Both the position numbers and the translations under genes were made by a program. A stretch of DNA of 64,000 nt from Pseudomonas sp. MYb118 (lineage in GTDB: Bacteria; Pseudomonadota; Gammaproteobacteria; Pseudomonadales; Pseudomonadaceae). The first letter of the stretch is position 1; each line of letters opens with the position of its first letter. Below, one piece after another: positions 45,316 to 58,142 of the stretch. Location: contig NZ_JBFRXN010000004.1 in assembly GCF_040947875.1 (NCBI RefSeq), forward strand, positions 558,001-622,000, read 5' to 3'. The notes under the pieces were generated by a model. It was given only the letters and a program-made list of their open reading frames with translations, was not told the origin of the DNA and made no database searches.

Positions 45316-45996
45316 TCAGCAAACCCAGGTGGCACGGTTGGGTTGATCCAGGTGCCGCGCCAGGTAGCTGGCGAACTCATGGCGAGGGATGGCGCGGGCG
45401 CCAAGGCTGTGCAGGTGATCAGTGGGCATTTGGCAGTCGATCAGTACGAAGCCCGAGTCTTTCAGATGTCGGACCAGGTTGGCAAAGCCGAATTTGGAGG
45501 CATTGTCGGCGCGGCTGAACATCGACTCGCCGAAAAACAATTGGCCCATCGCCAGGCCGTACAGACCGCCGACCAGTACGCCATCGTCCCAGACTTCAAC
45601 CGAGTGCGCATAACCACGCCGGTGCAGCTCCAGGTAAGCGTTCTGCATCGCTTCGGTAATCCAGGTGCCATCGGCGTATTCCCGAGGTGCGGCGCAGGCG
45701 CGAATGACCGCGGCAAAATCCTGATCGAAGGTCACTTGGTAGCGTTGCTGGCGCAGCAGCTTGTTCAGGCTGCGCGAGACATGCAGTTCGTCGGGAAACA
45801 AAACGGTACGAGGGTCCGGCGACCACCAGAGAATGGGTTGGCCTTCGGAAAACCATGGAAAGCAGCCATGGCGATAGGCCTGCACCAGGCGGTCGGCAGA
45901 CAAATCGCCGCCCGCTGCCAGCAGCCCGTTGGGGTCGCGCATGGCTTTTTCCAGCGGCGGAAAAGTCAGGGAGTTGCGTTGTAACCAAGTCAGCAT
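45316..45996 (-). CDS. aat: leucyl/phenylalanyl-tRNA-protein transferase
   Basis: A 226-residue enzyme that adds Leu or Phe to N-terminal Lys or Arg. Core segments [27 protein letters not shown] and [15 protein letters not shown] [16 protein letters not shown] match the family. The start [14 protein letters not shown] is preferred; the ribosome site is weak. With Bpt, ClpS and ClpA it completes the N-degron route within 5 kb. Confidence 0.95.
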   Translation of the reverse strand: MLTWLQRNSLTFPPLEKAMRDPNGLLAAGGDLSADRLVQAYRHGCFPWFSEGQPILWWSPDPRTVLFPDELHVSRSLNKLLRQQRYQVTFDQDFAAVIRACAAPREYADGTWITEAMQNAYLELHRRGYAHSVEVWDDGVLVGGLYGLAMGQLFFGESMFSRADNASKFGFANLVRHLKDSGFVLIDCQMPTDHLHSLGARAIPRHEFASYLARHLDQPNRATWVC

Positions 45997-46058
45997 GGCA
46001 TCCGGGCTTACAGAAGGGGAGGGCAGGGGTGGGCGGTGTGCCCACCGTGAGTGTGCCG

Positions 46059-47027
<969 letters not shown>

Positions 47028-47200
47028 TCATAAGCCTTTGTCACAAAAGAGAATGCATGCTCAAATTGGGTCGCAGCAAGCGCACAGTTGGCTATGCTGC
47101 ATGCAGGCGCGTGAAACATGGCATCGGCCGGACAAACCCGTACAATGCGGCTTGTAACAAAATAAGCATTGCACGCCGTGTTTATAAAAACCGGAGTGCA

Positions 47201-47320
47201 ATGTTAAAAGTAGTCCCAGTTGCGCTCGTTAACTTTTTTACCTGCCTGGATTGGGCAGTTTTTTATAGTCATTCAACAGATGGACGCGCCGTTGGCGGCG
47301 CAGGAAAAGAAGCGTTTTGA
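47201..47320 (+). CDS. possible translated leader ORF (39 aa) of ftsK
   Basis: An ATG with GGAG six bases upstream opens a 39-codon frame ([13 protein letters not shown]...) whose TGA overlaps the TTG start of ftsK (TTGA at 47317-47320). A terminator-like hairpin lies inside it at 47242-47264. Translation of this frame could couple to ftsK or control read-through. The peptide resembles nothing I know; it may be chance. Confidence 0.35.
   Translation: MLKVVPVALVNFFTCLDWAVFYSHSTDGRAVGGAGKEAF
47242..47264 (+). terminator. attenuator-like hairpin in the ftsK leader
   Basis: CTGCC/GGCAG stem around a ~7-base loop, followed by six Ts, ~50 bases before the ftsK start codon. The stem is short, so termination would be partial. 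Confidence 0.45.
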
Positions 47321-49728
47321 AGAAATCCACCGCAGCACCGAAACCAGCCGTCGTTCCGATCTGGCGCCAGAACTTGCACTACCGACTCAAGGAAGGTGCA
47401 TTGATCGCCATCGGCGCCCTGTGCCTGTTCCTGATGATGGCCTTGCTGACGTACGGCAAGGACGATCCGGGCTGGAGCCACAACAGCAAAATCGACGACG
47501 TGCAGAACTTCGGCGGTCCGGCCGGCTCGTACAGCGCTGACATCCTGTTCATGGTGCTGGGTTATTTCGCCTACATCTTCCCGCTGCTGCTGGCGATCAA
47601 GGTCTATCAGATCTTCCGCCAGCGTCACGAACCCTGGCAGTGGAGCGGCTGGCTGTTCTCCTGGCGCCTGATCGGCCTGGTGTTCCTGGTGCTGTCGGGT
47701 GCGGCGCTGGCACACATCCATTTCCATACCCCGACCGGCCTGCCGGCTGGCGCGGGTGGCGCATTGGGCGAGAGCCTGGGCGACCTGGCCAAGAACGCCT
47801 TGAACATCCAGGGCAGCACCTTGCTGTTCATCGCCCTGTTCCTGTTCGGCCTGACGGTGTTCACCGACCTGTCATGGTTCAAGGTGATGGACCTCACCGG
47901 CAAGATCACCCTCGACCTGTTCGAGCTGGTCCAGGGCGCCGCCAATCGCTGGTGGTCGTCGCGGGTCGAGCGCAAGCAACTGGTGGCGCAACTGCGCGAG
48001 GTCGACGACCGCGTGCATGACGTGGTCGCCCCGACCGTCACCGACAAGCGCGAACAGGCCAAGGTCAAGGAGCGCCTGATCGAGCGCGAGCAGGCCCTGA
48101 GCAAACACATGTCGGAGCGCGAGAAGCAGGTGCCGCCAGTCATTGCCCCGGCACCGGTCAAGCCGGCCGCGCCCAGCAAGCGCGTGGAAAAGGAAAAGCA
48201 GGTGCCGTTGTTCGTCGACAGCGCCGTGGAAGGTACCTTGCCGCCGATCTCGATTCTCGATCCTGCGGAAAAGAAACAACTCAATTACTCGCCTGAATCC
48301 CTGGCGGCGGTCGGCCACTTGCTGGAGATCAAGCTCAAGGAGTTCGGCGTCGAGGTCGCGGTGGATTCGATCCATCCGGGCCCGGTGATCACCCGCTACG
48401 AAATCCAGCCGGCCGCCGGGGTCAAGGTCAGCCGCATCGCCAACCTGGCCAAGGACCTGGCGCGTTCGCTGGCCGTGACCAGCGTGCGGGTGGTGGAAGT
48501 GATTCCGGGCAAGACCACCGTTGGTATCGAGATCCCCAACGAAGACCGGCAGATCGTGCGCTTCTCCGAAGTGCTGTCGACCCCTGAGTACGACAACTTC
48601 AAATCCCCGGTCACCCTGGCCCTGGGCCACGACATCGGCGGCAAGCCGGTCATTACCGACCTTGCGAAAATGCCGCACCTGCTGGTGGCCGGTACCACCG
48701 GTTCCGGTAAGTCGGTGGGTGTGAACGCGATGATCCTGTCGATCCTGTTCAAGTCCGGGCCTGATGACGCCAAGCTGATCATGATCGACCCGAAAATGCT
48801 CGAGTTGTCGATCTACGAGGGCATTCCGCACCTGCTGTGCCCGGTGGTCACCGACATGAAGGACGCGGCCAACGCCCTGCGCTGGAGCGTGGCGGAGATG
48901 GAGCGTCGCTACAAACTGATGGCCAAGCTCGGCGTGCGTAACCTGTCGGGCTTCAACGCCAAGGTCAAGGATGCCATCGAGGCCGGCGAGCCGTTGAGCG
49001 ATCCGCTGTACAAGCGCGAAAGCATCCATGACGAAGCGCCGCTGCTGAGCAAGCTGCCGACCATCGTGGTGGTCGTCGACGAATTCGCCGACATGATGAT
49101 GATCGTCGGCAAGAAGGTCGAAGAGCTGATCGCCCGTATCGCCCAGAAGGCGCGGGCGGCGGGTATCCACCTGATCCTGGCGACCCAGCGGCCGTCGGTG
49201 GATGTGATCACCGGTCTGATCAAGGCTAACATCCCGACCCGCATGGCGTTCCAGGTGTCGAGCAAGATCGACTCGCGGACCATCATCGACCAGGGTGGCG
49301 CCGAGCAACTGCTGGGCCACGGTGACATGCTCTACATGCCGCCGGGCACCAGCCTGCCGATCCGGGTGCACGGCGCGTTCGTGTCCGACGACGAGGTTCA
49401 CCGGGTCGTCGAGGCCTGGAAACTGCGCGGTGCGCCGGAGTACAACGACGACATCCTCAACGGTGTCGAAGAGGCCGGCAGCGGCTTTGAAGGCAGCAGC
49501 GGCGGTGGCGATGGTGATGACCCTGAAGCCGACGCGCTGTACGACGAAGCGGTGCAGTTCGTCCTGGAAAGCCGCCGGGCTTCCATTTCCGCGGTTCAGC
49601 GCAAGTTGAAAATCGGCTACAACCGCGCCGCGCGCATGATCGAAGCCATGGAAATGGCGGGGGTCGTGACGGCCATGAACACCAACGGTTCGCGTGAAGT
49701 CCTGGCCCCTGGCCCGGTACGCGACTGA
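47317..49728 (+). CDS. ftsK: DNA translocase FtsK
   Basis: An 803-residue septal DNA pump. It has about four N-terminal membrane helices (residues ~25-190), a charged linker, and a RecA-like motor with Walker A GTTGSGKS near 460-467 and Walker [14 protein letters not shown]. The C-terminal gamma winged helix ([20 protein letters not shown]) reads polar DNA motifs and activates XerCD. The start codon is TTG (47317), supported by the MKKS-type N-terminus and a GGAAAAG box. lolA follows 66 bases downstream. Confidence 0.95.
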   Translation: MKKSTAAPKPAVVPIWRQNLHYRLKEGALIAIGALCLFLMMALLTYGKDDPGWSHNSKIDDVQNFGGPAGSYSADILFMVLGYFAYIFPLLLAIKVYQIFRQRHEPWQWSGWLFSWRLIGLVFLVLSGAALAHIHFHTPTGLPAGAGGALGESLGDLAKNALNIQGSTLLFIALFLFGLTVFTDLSWFKVMDLTGKITLDLFELVQGAANRWWSSRVERKQLVAQLREVDDRVHDVVAPTVTDKREQAKVKERLIEREQALSKHMSEREKQVPPVIAPAPVKPAAPSKRVEKEKQVPLFVDSAVEGTLPPISILDPAEKKQLNYSPESLAAVGHLLEIKLKEFGVEVAVDSIHPGPVITRYEIQPAAGVKVSRIANLAKDLARSLAVTSVRVVEVIPGKTTVGIEIPNEDRQIVRFSEVLSTPEYDNFKSPVTLALGHDIGGKPVITDLAKMPHLLVAGTTGSGKSVGVNAMILSILFKSGPDDAKLIMIDPKMLELSIYEGIPHLLCPVVTDMKDAANALRWSVAEMERRYKLMAKLGVRNLSGFNAKVKDAIEAGEPLSDPLYKRESIHDEAPLLSKLPTIVVVVDEFADMMMIVGKKVEELIARIAQKARAAGIHLILATQRPSVDVITGLIKANIPTRMAFQVSSKIDSRTIIDQGGAEQLLGHGDMLYMPPGTSLPIRVHGAFVSDDEVHRVVEAWKLRGAPEYNDDILNGVEEAGSGFEGSSGGGDGDDPEADALYDEAVQFVLESRRASISAVQRKLKIGYNRAARMIEAMEMAGVVTAMNTNGSREVLAPGPVRD

Positions 49729-49794
49729 TCGGATATTGACAGGGGGCGCCTCCATGGCGCCGCCCATACTCCCACGACTGTTATGAGGACTCCC

Positions 49795-50418
49795 ATGCGT
49801 CTGATTCGCATGCTGTTGCTGCCGGTACTGGCCCTGACCACGCTTTCGGCCCACGCCGATGACAAGGACGTGGCGCGCCTGACCCAACTGCTGGAAAAAT
49901 CCCAGACCCTGAGCGCCCGTTTCTCCCAGTTGACCCTCGACGGCAGCGGCACCCAGTTGCAGGAAACCGCCGGTGAAATGTCCGTGCAGCGTCCGGGGCT
50001 GTTCTACTGGCACACCGATGCACCGGCCGAGCAGGTCGTGGTGTCCGACGGCAAGAAGGTCACCCTGTGGGACCCGGACCTGGAGCAGGCCACCATCAAG
50101 ACCCTCGACCTGCGCCTGAGCCAGACCCCGGCCTTGCTGCTGTCGGGCGATGTGTCCAAGATCAGCCAGAGCTTCGACATCAGCGCCAAGGAAGCCGGTG
50201 GCGTGATCGACTTCACCTTGAAGCCAAAGACCAAGGACACCCTGTTCGACAGCCTGCGCCTGTCGTTCCGCAATGGCCTGGTCAATGACATGCAACTGAT
50301 CGACAGCGTCGGCCAGCGCACCAACATCCTGTTCACCGGGGTGAAGGCCAACGAAGCGATCCCGGCGTCCAGGTTCAAGTTCGACATCCCCAAAGGGGCG
50401 GACGTGATCCAGGAATAA
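49795..50418 (+). CDS. lolA: outer-membrane lipoprotein carrier protein
   Basis: A 207-residue periplasmic chaperone that takes lipoproteins from LolCDE to LolB. The signal peptide is residues 1-22 ([16 protein letters not shown], then DDKDV). Core features [20 protein letters not shown] and [12 protein letters not shown] fit. The ATG at 49795 has GAGGA seven bases upstream; the earlier in-frame ATG is unlikely. Confidence 0.95.
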   Translation: MRLIRMLLLPVLALTTLSAHADDKDVARLTQLLEKSQTLSARFSQLTLDGSGTQLQETAGEMSVQRPGLFYWHTDAPAEQVVVSDGKKVTLWDPDLEQATIKTLDLRLSQTPALLLSGDVSKISQSFDISAKEAGGVIDFTLKPKTKDTLFDSLRLSFRNGLVNDMQLIDSVGQRTNILFTGVKANEAIPASRFKFDIPKGADVIQE

Positions 50419-50427
50419 CACGGTCTC

Positions 50428-50518
50428 CTGTAGGAGCGAGCTTGCTCGCGATGCGGGAGTGTCAGTCTCCGTATTTGTAACCTGACACACCGCATCGCGA
50501 GCAAGCTCGCTCCTACAG
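50428..50518. repeat. REPIN
   Basis: CTGTAGGAGCGAGCTTGCTC with its exact inverse, 91 bp in all, between lolA and rarA. Confidence 0.9.
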
Positions 50519-50554
50519 GGCCGCATTTACAAAACGAGGTTTCAACGGCACGTG

Positions 50555-51877
50555 ATGGACCTGTTTCGCAGCGCCCCGATAGCCCAGCCCCTGGCCGCGC
50601 GCCTGCGTGCGACCAACCTGGACGAGTACGTCGGTCAGGAACACGTGCTCGCGCGCGGCAAGCCCTTGCGCGAGGCGCTGGAGCAGGGCGCGTTGCATTC
50701 GATGATCTTCTGGGGCCCGCCGGGCGTGGGCAAGACCACCCTGGCGCGGTTGCTGGCGGAAGTCTCGGATGCGCATTTCGAAACGGTCTCGGCGGTCCTC
50801 GCCGGGGTCAAGGAAATCCGCCAGGCGGTGGATATCGCCAAGCAACAGGCCGGGCAGTACGGCAAGCGCACCATCCTGTTCGTTGATGAAGTGCACCGCT
50901 TCAACAAGTCCCAGCAGGACGCGTTCCTGCCCTACGTCGAAGACGGCACGCTGATTTTCATCGGCGCGACCACCGAAAACCCCTCGTTCGAACTCAACAA
51001 CGCCTTGCTCTCGCGGGCGCGGGTCTATGTGCTGAAAAGCCTCGACGAAACCGCGTTGCGCAAACTGGTGCACCGCGCGTTGACCGAAGAGCGTGGCCTG
51101 GGCAAGCGTCACCTGACGATCAACGATGAAGGTTTCCAGATGCTGCTGTCCGCCGCCGATGGCGATGGCCGGCGTCTGCTCAACCTGCTGGAAAATGCCT
51201 CCGACCTCGCCGAGGACCACAGCGAGATCGGCGTCGACCTGTTGCAGAGCCTGCTCGGCGATACCCGTCGGCGCTTCGACAAGGGTGGCGAAGCGTTCTA
51301 TGACCAGATTTCCGCGCTGCACAAGTCGGTGCGTGGCTCCAACCCCGATGGCGCCCTGTACTGGTTCGCGCGGATGATCGACGGCGGTTGCGACCCGTTG
51401 TACCTGGCTCGCCGCGTGGTGCGCATGGCCAGCGAAGACATCGGCAACGCCGACCCGCGTGCGCTTAGTCTGTGCCTGGCCGCCTGGGACGTGCAGGAAC
51501 GCCTGGGCAGCCCGGAAGGCGAGTTGGCGGTGGCCCAGGCCATCACCTACCTGGCTTGTGCGCCGAAAAGCAACGCGGTGTACATGGGCTTCAAGGCCGC
51601 CATGCGCAGCGCCGCCGAGCACGGCTCGCTGGAAGTGCCGCTGCACCTGCGCAATGCGCCGACCAAGCTGATGAAACAATTGGGTTACGGCGACGAGTAC
51701 CGCTACGCCCACGATGAGCCGGATGCCTACGCCGCCGGCGAAGATTACTTCCCCGAAGCGCTTGAGCCGCAACCGTTCTATCAGCCGGTGCCGCGGGGCC
51801 TGGAATTGAAGATCGGCGAGAAGCTCAATCACCTCGCCCAACTGGATCGCCTGAGCCCAAGGCAGCGGAGAAAATAG
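50555..51877 (+). CDS. rarA: replication-associated recombination protein A (RarA/MgsA AAA ATPase)
   Basis: A 440-residue clamp-loader-like ATPase acting at stalled forks. Walker [10 protein letters not shown], Walker [12 protein letters not shown], sensor [12 protein letters not shown]. The ATG at 50555 is directly preceded by an in-frame GTG; either could be used. The stop overlaps the crcB start by one base. Confidence 0.95.
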   Translation: MDLFRSAPIAQPLAARLRATNLDEYVGQEHVLARGKPLREALEQGALHSMIFWGPPGVGKTTLARLLAEVSDAHFETVSAVLAGVKEIRQAVDIAKQQAGQYGKRTILFVDEVHRFNKSQQDAFLPYVEDGTLIFIGATTENPSFELNNALLSRARVYVLKSLDETALRKLVHRALTEERGLGKRHLTINDEGFQMLLSAADGDGRRLLNLLENASDLAEDHSEIGVDLLQSLLGDTRRRFDKGGEAFYDQISALHKSVRGSNPDGALYWFARMIDGGCDPLYLARRVVRMASEDIGNADPRALSLCLAAWDVQERLGSPEGELAVAQAITYLACAPKSNAVYMGFKAAMRSAAEHGSLEVPLHLRNAPTKLMKQLGYGDEYRYAHDEPDAYAAGEDYFPEALEPQPFYQPVPRGLELKIGEKLNHLAQLDRLSPRQRRK

Positions 51878-52251
51878 TGCTCCCATTGATCGTTGCGGTG
51901 TCCGTCGGAGGGGTGGCCGGCACCCTGTTGCGCTTCGCCACCGGCAATTGGATCAACGCCAATTGGCCGCGGCACTTCTATACCGCGACGCTCGCCGTTA
52001 ATATCATCGGCTGTTTGCTGATCGGCGTCCTGTACGGCCTTTTTTTGATACGCCCGGAAGTACCGATCGAGGTGCGTGCCGGGTTGATGGTTGGCTTCCT
52101 CGGGGGGCTGACGACTTTTTCATCCTTTTCACTGGATACGGTGCGCCTGCTGGAAAGCGGGCAAGTGCCGCTGGCCCTGGGCTATGCTGCCATCAGCGTA
52201 TTCGGCGGGCTGCTCGCCACCTGGGCTGGCCTGTCCTTGACCAAACTTTGA
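51877..52251 (+). CDS. crcB: fluoride ion channel CrcB/Fluc
   Basis: A 124-residue, four-helix dual-topology fluoride exporter. The signature is [17 protein letters not shown], with the conserved Asn in AVNIIGC. The start is GTG, overlapping the rarA stop by one base, so it is co-translated. No fluoride riboswitch precedes it because the gene is embedded in the operon. Confidence 0.94.
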   Translation: MLPLIVAVSVGGVAGTLLRFATGNWINANWPRHFYTATLAVNIIGCLLIGVLYGLFLIRPEVPIEVRAGLMVGFLGGLTTFSSFSLDTVRLLESGQVPLALGYAAISVFGGLLATWAGLSLTKL

Positions 52252-52254
52252 TAA

Positions 52255-53547
<1,293 letters not shown>

Positions 53548-54942
53548 ATGGACTATCTGCCGCTGTTTCACAACCTGCGCGGCAGTCGTGTGTTGGTCGT
53601 CGGTGGGGGGGAGATTGCCTTGCGCAAGTCCCGCCTGCTGGCCGACGCCGGTGCGCAATTGCGGGTGGTTGCTCCTGAAGTCGAATCACAACTGCGTGAG
53701 CTGGTTGATGCAAGCCAAGGCGAGTGCCTGCTGCGCGGTTATCTGGAAACGGATCTGGACGGCTGCACGCTGATCATCGCCGCGACCGACGACGAACCGT
53801 TGAATGCACGGGTGTCTGCCGACGCCCATCGGCGCTGTGTGCCGGTCAACGTGGTGGACGCGCCGGCGCTGTGCAGCGTGATTTTCCCGGCGATCGTCGA
53901 CCGTTCGCCATTGGTGATTGCCGTGTCCAGCGGGGGCGATGCGCCGGTGCTGGCGCGACTGATCCGCGCCAAGCTGGAAACCTGGATTCCTTCGACCTAC
54001 GGTCAGTTGGCCGGCCTGGCGGCGCGTTTCCGCAACCAGGTCAAAGGCCTGTTTCCGGATGTGCAGCAACGCCGGGCGTTCTGGGAAGACGTGTTCCAGG
54101 GCCCGATTGCCGACCGCCAACTGGCCGGGCAGGGCGCCGAAGCCGAGCGTTTGTTGCAGGCGAAGATCGCCGGCGAGGCGCCGGTGGCCACGGGTGAGGT
54201 GTACCTGGTGGGGGCAGGGCCGGGCGATCCCGATCTGCTGACCTTCCGCGCCTTGCGTCTGATGCAGCAAGCCGACGTGGTGCTGTACGACCGCCTGGTG
54301 GCTCCGGCGATCCTCGAACTGTGCCGTCGCGATGCCGAACGCGTGTACGTCGGCAAGCGCCGCGCCGATCACGCCGTGCCCCAGGATCAGATCAACCAGC
54401 ACCTGGTGGAACTGGCCAAACAGGGCAAGCGCGTGGTGCGGTTGAAGGGCGGTGATCCGTTCATCTTCGGCCGGGGCGGCGAAGAGATCGAAGAGCTGGC
54501 AGCCCAGGGCATTCCGTTCCAGGTGGTGCCGGGCATCACCGCGGCCAGTGGCTGCGCGGCGTATGCCGGCATCCCGCTGACCCACCGTGATTATGCGCAG
54601 TCGGTACGCTTCGTCACCGGTCACCTCAAGGACGGTTCCACCGATCTGCCGTGGGCCGACCTGGTGGCACCGGCGCAGACCCTGGTGTTCTACATGGGCC
54701 TGGTGGGCTTGCCGGTGATCTGCGAGCAGTTGATCCAGCATGGCCGCGCGGCCGATACCCCGGCGGCGTTGATCCAGCAGGGCACCACCAGCAACCAGCG
54801 GGTGTTCACCGGCACCTTGGCCAACCTGCCGGAACTGGTGGCGGAGCATGAAGTGCATGCGCCGACGCTGGTGATCGTGGGAGAGGTGGTGCAGTTGCGG
54901 GACAAGCTGGCGTGGTTCGAGGGGGCGCAGGCGCAGGTCTGA
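53548..54942 (+). CDS. cysG: siroheme synthase (fused)
   Basis: A 464-residue bifunctional enzyme. The N-terminal part has an NAD-binding [18 protein letters not shown] and performs precorrin-2 oxidation and iron insertion; the C-terminal part (from ~216, [20 protein letters not shown]) is uroporphyrinogen III methyltransferase. It makes siroheme for sulfite and nitrite reductases. It directly abuts serS. Confidence 0.96.
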   Translation: MDYLPLFHNLRGSRVLVVGGGEIALRKSRLLADAGAQLRVVAPEVESQLRELVDASQGECLLRGYLETDLDGCTLIIAATDDEPLNARVSADAHRRCVPVNVVDAPALCSVIFPAIVDRSPLVIAVSSGGDAPVLARLIRAKLETWIPSTYGQLAGLAARFRNQVKGLFPDVQQRRAFWEDVFQGPIADRQLAGQGAEAERLLQAKIAGEAPVATGEVYLVGAGPGDPDLLTFRALRLMQQADVVLYDRLVAPAILELCRRDAERVYVGKRRADHAVPQDQINQHLVELAKQGKRVVRLKGGDPFIFGRGGEEIEELAAQGIPFQVVPGITAASGCAAYAGIPLTHRDYAQSVRFVTGHLKDGSTDLPWADLVAPAQTLVFYMGLVGLPVICEQLIQHGRAADTPAALIQQGTTSNQRVFTGTLANLPELVAEHEVHAPTLVIVGEVVQLRDKLAWFEGAQAQV

Positions 54943-54957
54943 AGACCGCGTCGCGCC

Positions 54958-55050
54958 TATCGCGAGCAGGCTCGCTCCCACAGGGTTATCGGTTGATCAC
55001 AGATTTTGTGTTCACATCGATCCAATGTGGGAGCGAGCCTGCTCGCGATG
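54958..55050. repeat. REP pair in tail-to-tail orientation
   Basis: ATCGCGAGCAGGCTCGCTCC comes first and GGGAGCGAGCCTGCTCGCGA second, the opposite order to the other REPINs here. It lies between the convergent cysG and yqjG genes. Confidence 0.85.
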
Positions 55051-55062
55051 CTTTTAAAGGCC

Positions 55063-56064
55063 TCAAGCCCTGCGCCAAACTCCCTTACCACTCAACCGCG
55101 CCCGATCATGGGCCCCGATGAAGTCCTGCTCCGGCCCCTTCGGCACTACTCCAGTCGGGTTAATGGTCTTGTGACTGCCGTAGTAGTGGTTCTTGATGTG
55201 GGTAAAGTCCACCGTCTCGGCGATTCCCGGCCATTGATAGATTTCCCGCAGCCAGTTCGACAGGTTCGGGTAGTCGGCGATGCGCCGCAGGTTGCACTTG
55301 AAGTGGCCGTGGTACACCGCGTCGAAGCGGATCAGCGTGGTGAACAGGCGGATGTCGGCTTCGGTCAGGTATTCGCCGGTCAGGTAACGATTGGCCCCCA
55401 GCAGCTCTTCCAGGTAATCGAGCTCCGCGAACAAACCATCGAACGCTTCTTCGTAGGCCTGTTGCGAAGTGGCGAAGCCTGCGCGGTACACGCCGTTGTT
55501 CACGGCCGGGTAAATGCGTTCGTTCAGCGCATCGATCTCGCCGCTTAGCGGGGCGGGGTAGAAGTCCAGGTCATTGCCGGTCAGGTCGTCGAAGGCGCTG
55601 TTGAACATGCGGATGATCTCCGCCGATTCATTGCTGACGATGCGTTTCTGCTGCTTGTCCCACAGCACTGGCACGGTGACGCGCCCGGTGTAGTCGGCGG
55701 TGTCGGCGGTGTAGCGCTGGTGCATGAAGTCGAAGTGATCGAGCTTGTCGCCGGTGGAGCCGAGTTGCTGGTCGAAGGTCCAGCCGTTTTCCAGCATCAG
55801 CCAACTGACCACCGACACGTCGATCAGGCTTTCCAGGCCCTTGAGCTTGCGCAGGATCAGCGTGCGATGGGCCCACGGACAGGCCAGGGACACGTAGAGG
55901 TGATAGCGACCGGCCTCGGCAGCAAAGCCACCCACACCGCTCGGGCCGGGCTGGCCGTCAGCCGTGACCCAGTTGCGCCGCTGCGCCTGTTCGCGCTGGA
56001 ACGCGCCGTCCTTGCTGCTTTCGTACCACTTGTCCTGCCATTGACCTTCTACGAGCAAACCCAT
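55063..56064 (-). CDS. yqjG: glutathionyl-hydroquinone reductase (Xi-class GST)
   Basis: A 333-residue enzyme that reduces glutathionyl-hydroquinones. The catalytic Cys62 is in SLACPWAHRT, as in E. coli YqjG and PcpF. The N-terminal thioredoxin fold is followed by an all-helical domain with the family's YYGSHKTINPTGVVPKGP end. The ATG at 56064 has GAGGAG nine bases upstream. Confidence 0.93.
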   Translation of the reverse strand: MGLLVEGQWQDKWYESSKDGAFQREQAQRRNWVTADGQPGPSGVGGFAAEAGRYHLYVSLACPWAHRTLILRKLKGLESLIDVSVVSWLMLENGWTFDQQLGSTGDKLDHFDFMHQRYTADTADYTGRVTVPVLWDKQQKRIVSNESAEIIRMFNSAFDDLTGNDLDFYPAPLSGEIDALNERIYPAVNNGVYRAGFATSQQAYEEAFDGLFAELDYLEELLGANRYLTGEYLTEADIRLFTTLIRFDAVYHGHFKCNLRRIADYPNLSNWLREIYQWPGIAETVDFTHIKNHYYGSHKTINPTGVVPKGPEQDFIGAHDRARLSGKGVWRRA

Positions 56065-56155
56065 GTTCAAGACTCCTCAAACCGATAAAGATTGGAGAGG
56101 AGTCTATTCCGATAGGTTCGATAAAAAAGCGCAAAGGTTAAACAGTTATTATCGA

Positions 56156-57157
56156 CTAATTCGATTTGTCCCGCGCATCCCAATAATGTTGGGCGGTTTC
56201 GAAGGCTTGCTCGCGGGTTTGACCGAGGCCGCGCAAGGCCAAAGCCATGGTCGAAATCAGCGCCATTTGCGGGTAGCTGTCGACCACCTCGCCGTGCCAT
56301 ACGGCCTTCAGATGGGCGGTCTCCAGCGCGGCTGGCTTTACGTGGCGCTGCGCCGATAGCTGCGGCCATTCTTCGTCCCAGCTTTCGCCAGCGGTGGTGC
56401 CGTACAGGTGACTGTCGGCGTCGGGGTTGATTTCGATTTCGCCGCCGTCACCCTTGATCACGATGGCGGTGTCGCCGAGCAGGCGGCTGGCCTCGCGGTG
56501 TACCGCCTGGTAACCGGGGTGGAAGATACTTTGCAGACCGCAACGGGCGCCCAGCGGGTTGAGGATGCGTGCCAGGGAGTGGATCGGCGAACGCAGGCCC
56601 AGGGTGTTGCGCAGGTCGATCATGCGTTGCAGTTGCGGCGCCCAGTCCACCAGCGGCATGAATGCCAGGCCGCCATGGTCCAGAGCGTCGCCCACCTGTT
56701 GCCAGTTGCGGCACAACGGGATGTTCAATTCGCCCAGCAGTTGTTCGCTGTACAGCCGCCCGGCGGTGTGCGCGCCGCCGCCGTGCATGAACACCCGCAG
56801 GCCGTTCTGCGCCAGGCACTTGGCCGCCAGCAGGTACCATGGCAGGTGGCGTTTCTTGCCGGCATAGGTCGGCCAGTCCAGATCGACCGCAAGCTTCGGC
56901 GCCTGCAAGCGCTCGCGCAGGGCTTCGGTGAACCCGGCCATTTCCTCGGCGCTCTCTTCCTTGTGCCGCAGCAGCATCAGGAAAGCGCCCAACTGGGTGG
57001 CCTCGACCTGTTCGTCGAGCACCATGCCCATGGCCTGGCGGGCTTCTTCGCGGGTCAGGTCGCGGGCGCCGCGCTTGCCTTTGCCGAGGATCCGCACGAA
57101 TTGGGCGAACGGGTGCTCGGCAGGCGTTTCGAGGGTCAACGCTGGGTAGTCGGTCAT
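56156..57157 (-). CDS. ybiB: YbiB/TrpD2-family protein
   Basis: A 333-residue protein with the anthranilate phosphoribosyltransferase fold (FAQFVRILGKGKRGARDLTREEA). The PRPP glycine loop is replaced by VFMHGGGAHTAGRLY, as in the DNA-binding YbiB group rather than in TrpD. It overlaps tusE by four bases and ends the tus cluster. The function is not established. Confidence 0.85.
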   Translation of the reverse strand: MTDYPALTLETPAEHPFAQFVRILGKGKRGARDLTREEARQAMGMVLDEQVEATQLGAFLMLLRHKEESAEEMAGFTEALRERLQAPKLAVDLDWPTYAGKKRHLPWYLLAAKCLAQNGLRVFMHGGGAHTAGRLYSEQLLGELNIPLCRNWQQVGDALDHGGLAFMPLVDWAPQLQRMIDLRNTLGLRSPIHSLARILNPLGARCGLQSIFHPGYQAVHREASRLLGDTAIVIKGDGGEIEINPDADSHLYGTTAGESWDEEWPQLSAQRHVKPAALETAHLKAVWHGEVVDSYPQMALISTMALALRGLGQTREQAFETAQHYWDARDKSN

Positions 57158-57489
57158 AGGCAATTCGTCGGTTTGGGCAGGCCCGCCAGTTTCGCGGCGA
57201 GCTTGGCGGGGGTGCCTTTGAACAGGCGGTTCAGGTGCAGGCTGTTGCCTTTGTCCGGGCCGAGTTTCAGGGCGGTGTATTTGATCAGCGGGCGCGTCGC
57301 CGGCGACAGCTGGAATTCTTCGTAGAAGGCACGCAGCAGCTCGAGGATTTCCCAGTGCTCGGGGCTTAATTCGATGTCTTCGGCGGCGGCCAGGGCGCTG
57401 GCGACCTCGGCGGACCAGTCGTTCAGTTCGACCAGGAAGCCGTCCTTGTCCAGGGCGATGGCGTGTTCGCCTACGGTCAGTGCGTTCAT
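57154..57489 (-). CDS. tusE: sulfurtransferase TusE (DsrC family)
   Basis: A 111-residue DsrC/TusE protein. The swinging-arm cysteine is penultimate (PTNCL, Cys110). TusE takes persulfide from TusBCD and delivers it to MnmA. It overlaps tusB and ybiB by four bases each. Confidence 0.94.
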   Translation of the reverse strand: MNALTVGEHAIALDKDGFLVELNDWSAEVASALAAAEDIELSPEHWEILELLRAFYEEFQLSPATRPLIKYTALKLGPDKGNSLHLNRLFKGTPAKLAAKLAGLPKPTNCL

Positions 57490-57779
57490 AGCCAGCTGTT
57501 GACCTTGTCGTAGTGCAGCGACAACTCGACAAAGGCCGGGTAGTCGATGGCGCGGGCGTGGCCTGGAATGGTCAGGGCGCGCGCCTGGGCGTCTTCGGCG
57601 AGCACGTACAGGGTTGGCGCCCGCTCGCTCAGGGCCGTGAACGGCGCGGTGCCAGGCTGCAGCGCGTACACCGCGTCGCCGGTCAGCAGCAACCCGTCCT
57701 GGCTACCGAGCAGGCGCAGGCAGCTGCGCAGGCGATCGTCGCCGAACGGGGAGTGAGACAACACATGCAAAGTCGACAT
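57486..57779 (-). CDS. tusB: sulfurtransferase complex subunit TusB
   Basis: A 97-residue DsrH/TusB protein (MSTLHVLSHSPFGDDRLR). It lacks a catalytic cysteine in the usual place and is structural in the TusBCD hexamer. Start and tusC stop share one base. Confidence 0.92.
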   Translation of the reverse strand: MSTLHVLSHSPFGDDRLRSCLRLLGSQDGLLLTGDAVYALQPGTAPFTALSERAPTLYVLAEDAQARALTIPGHARAIDYPAFVELSLHYDKVNSWL

Positions 57780-58141
57780 CAGAGGGTGATCACCTGGTCG
57801 TAACGGTCAATGAGGGCGGTGATTTCGCCGGCGGCCAGCAGTCGGGCTTCTTCGAGGGCCAAACCGGCCGGGTCCAGGCCGCGTTCAGCGGCGCTGTCTG
57901 CGCAGACGAACAGCTCGTCGACGCCGAACATCGGCAAGGCCTGCAGGTTGGCGCTCAGGTCCTTCTGTTGCAGGGCCTTGGCCTGCTGCTGCGCTGCGAG
58001 TTGCCACACGCCGTCATCGAGAAACAGCAGGCCGATGGGCAGGTCGAACGCACCGCCGGCGAGCACGATGTCCAGTGCCTCGCGTGCGCTCGGCCCGGAC
58101 CACGGCGACTGGCGGCTGATGATCAGCAGGGATTTGGCCAT
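57779..58141 (-). CDS. tusC: sulfurtransferase complex subunit TusC
   Basis: A 120-residue DsrF/TusC protein starting MAKSLLIISRQSPWSG. It is a non-catalytic partner of TusD. The ATG lies one base after the tusD stop; an in-frame GTG three codons earlier is less likely. Confidence 0.92.
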   Translation of the reverse strand: MAKSLLIISRQSPWSGPSAREALDIVLAGGAFDLPIGLLFLDDGVWQLAAQQQAKALQQKDLSANLQALPMFGVDELFVCADSAAERGLDPAGLALEEARLLAAGEITALIDRYDQVITL

Positions 58142-58142
58142 G

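Noticed and set aside
44552..45322. tRNA or other stable RNA genes in the window
   Set aside because: I looked through the intergenic gaps, including those around infA and bpt, and saw no cloverleaf or rRNA-like sequence.
56156..57532. 458-residue form of YbiB
   Set aside because: The added N-terminus is an arginine-rich out-of-frame reading of tusE; the family starts at MTDYPALTLE (57157).
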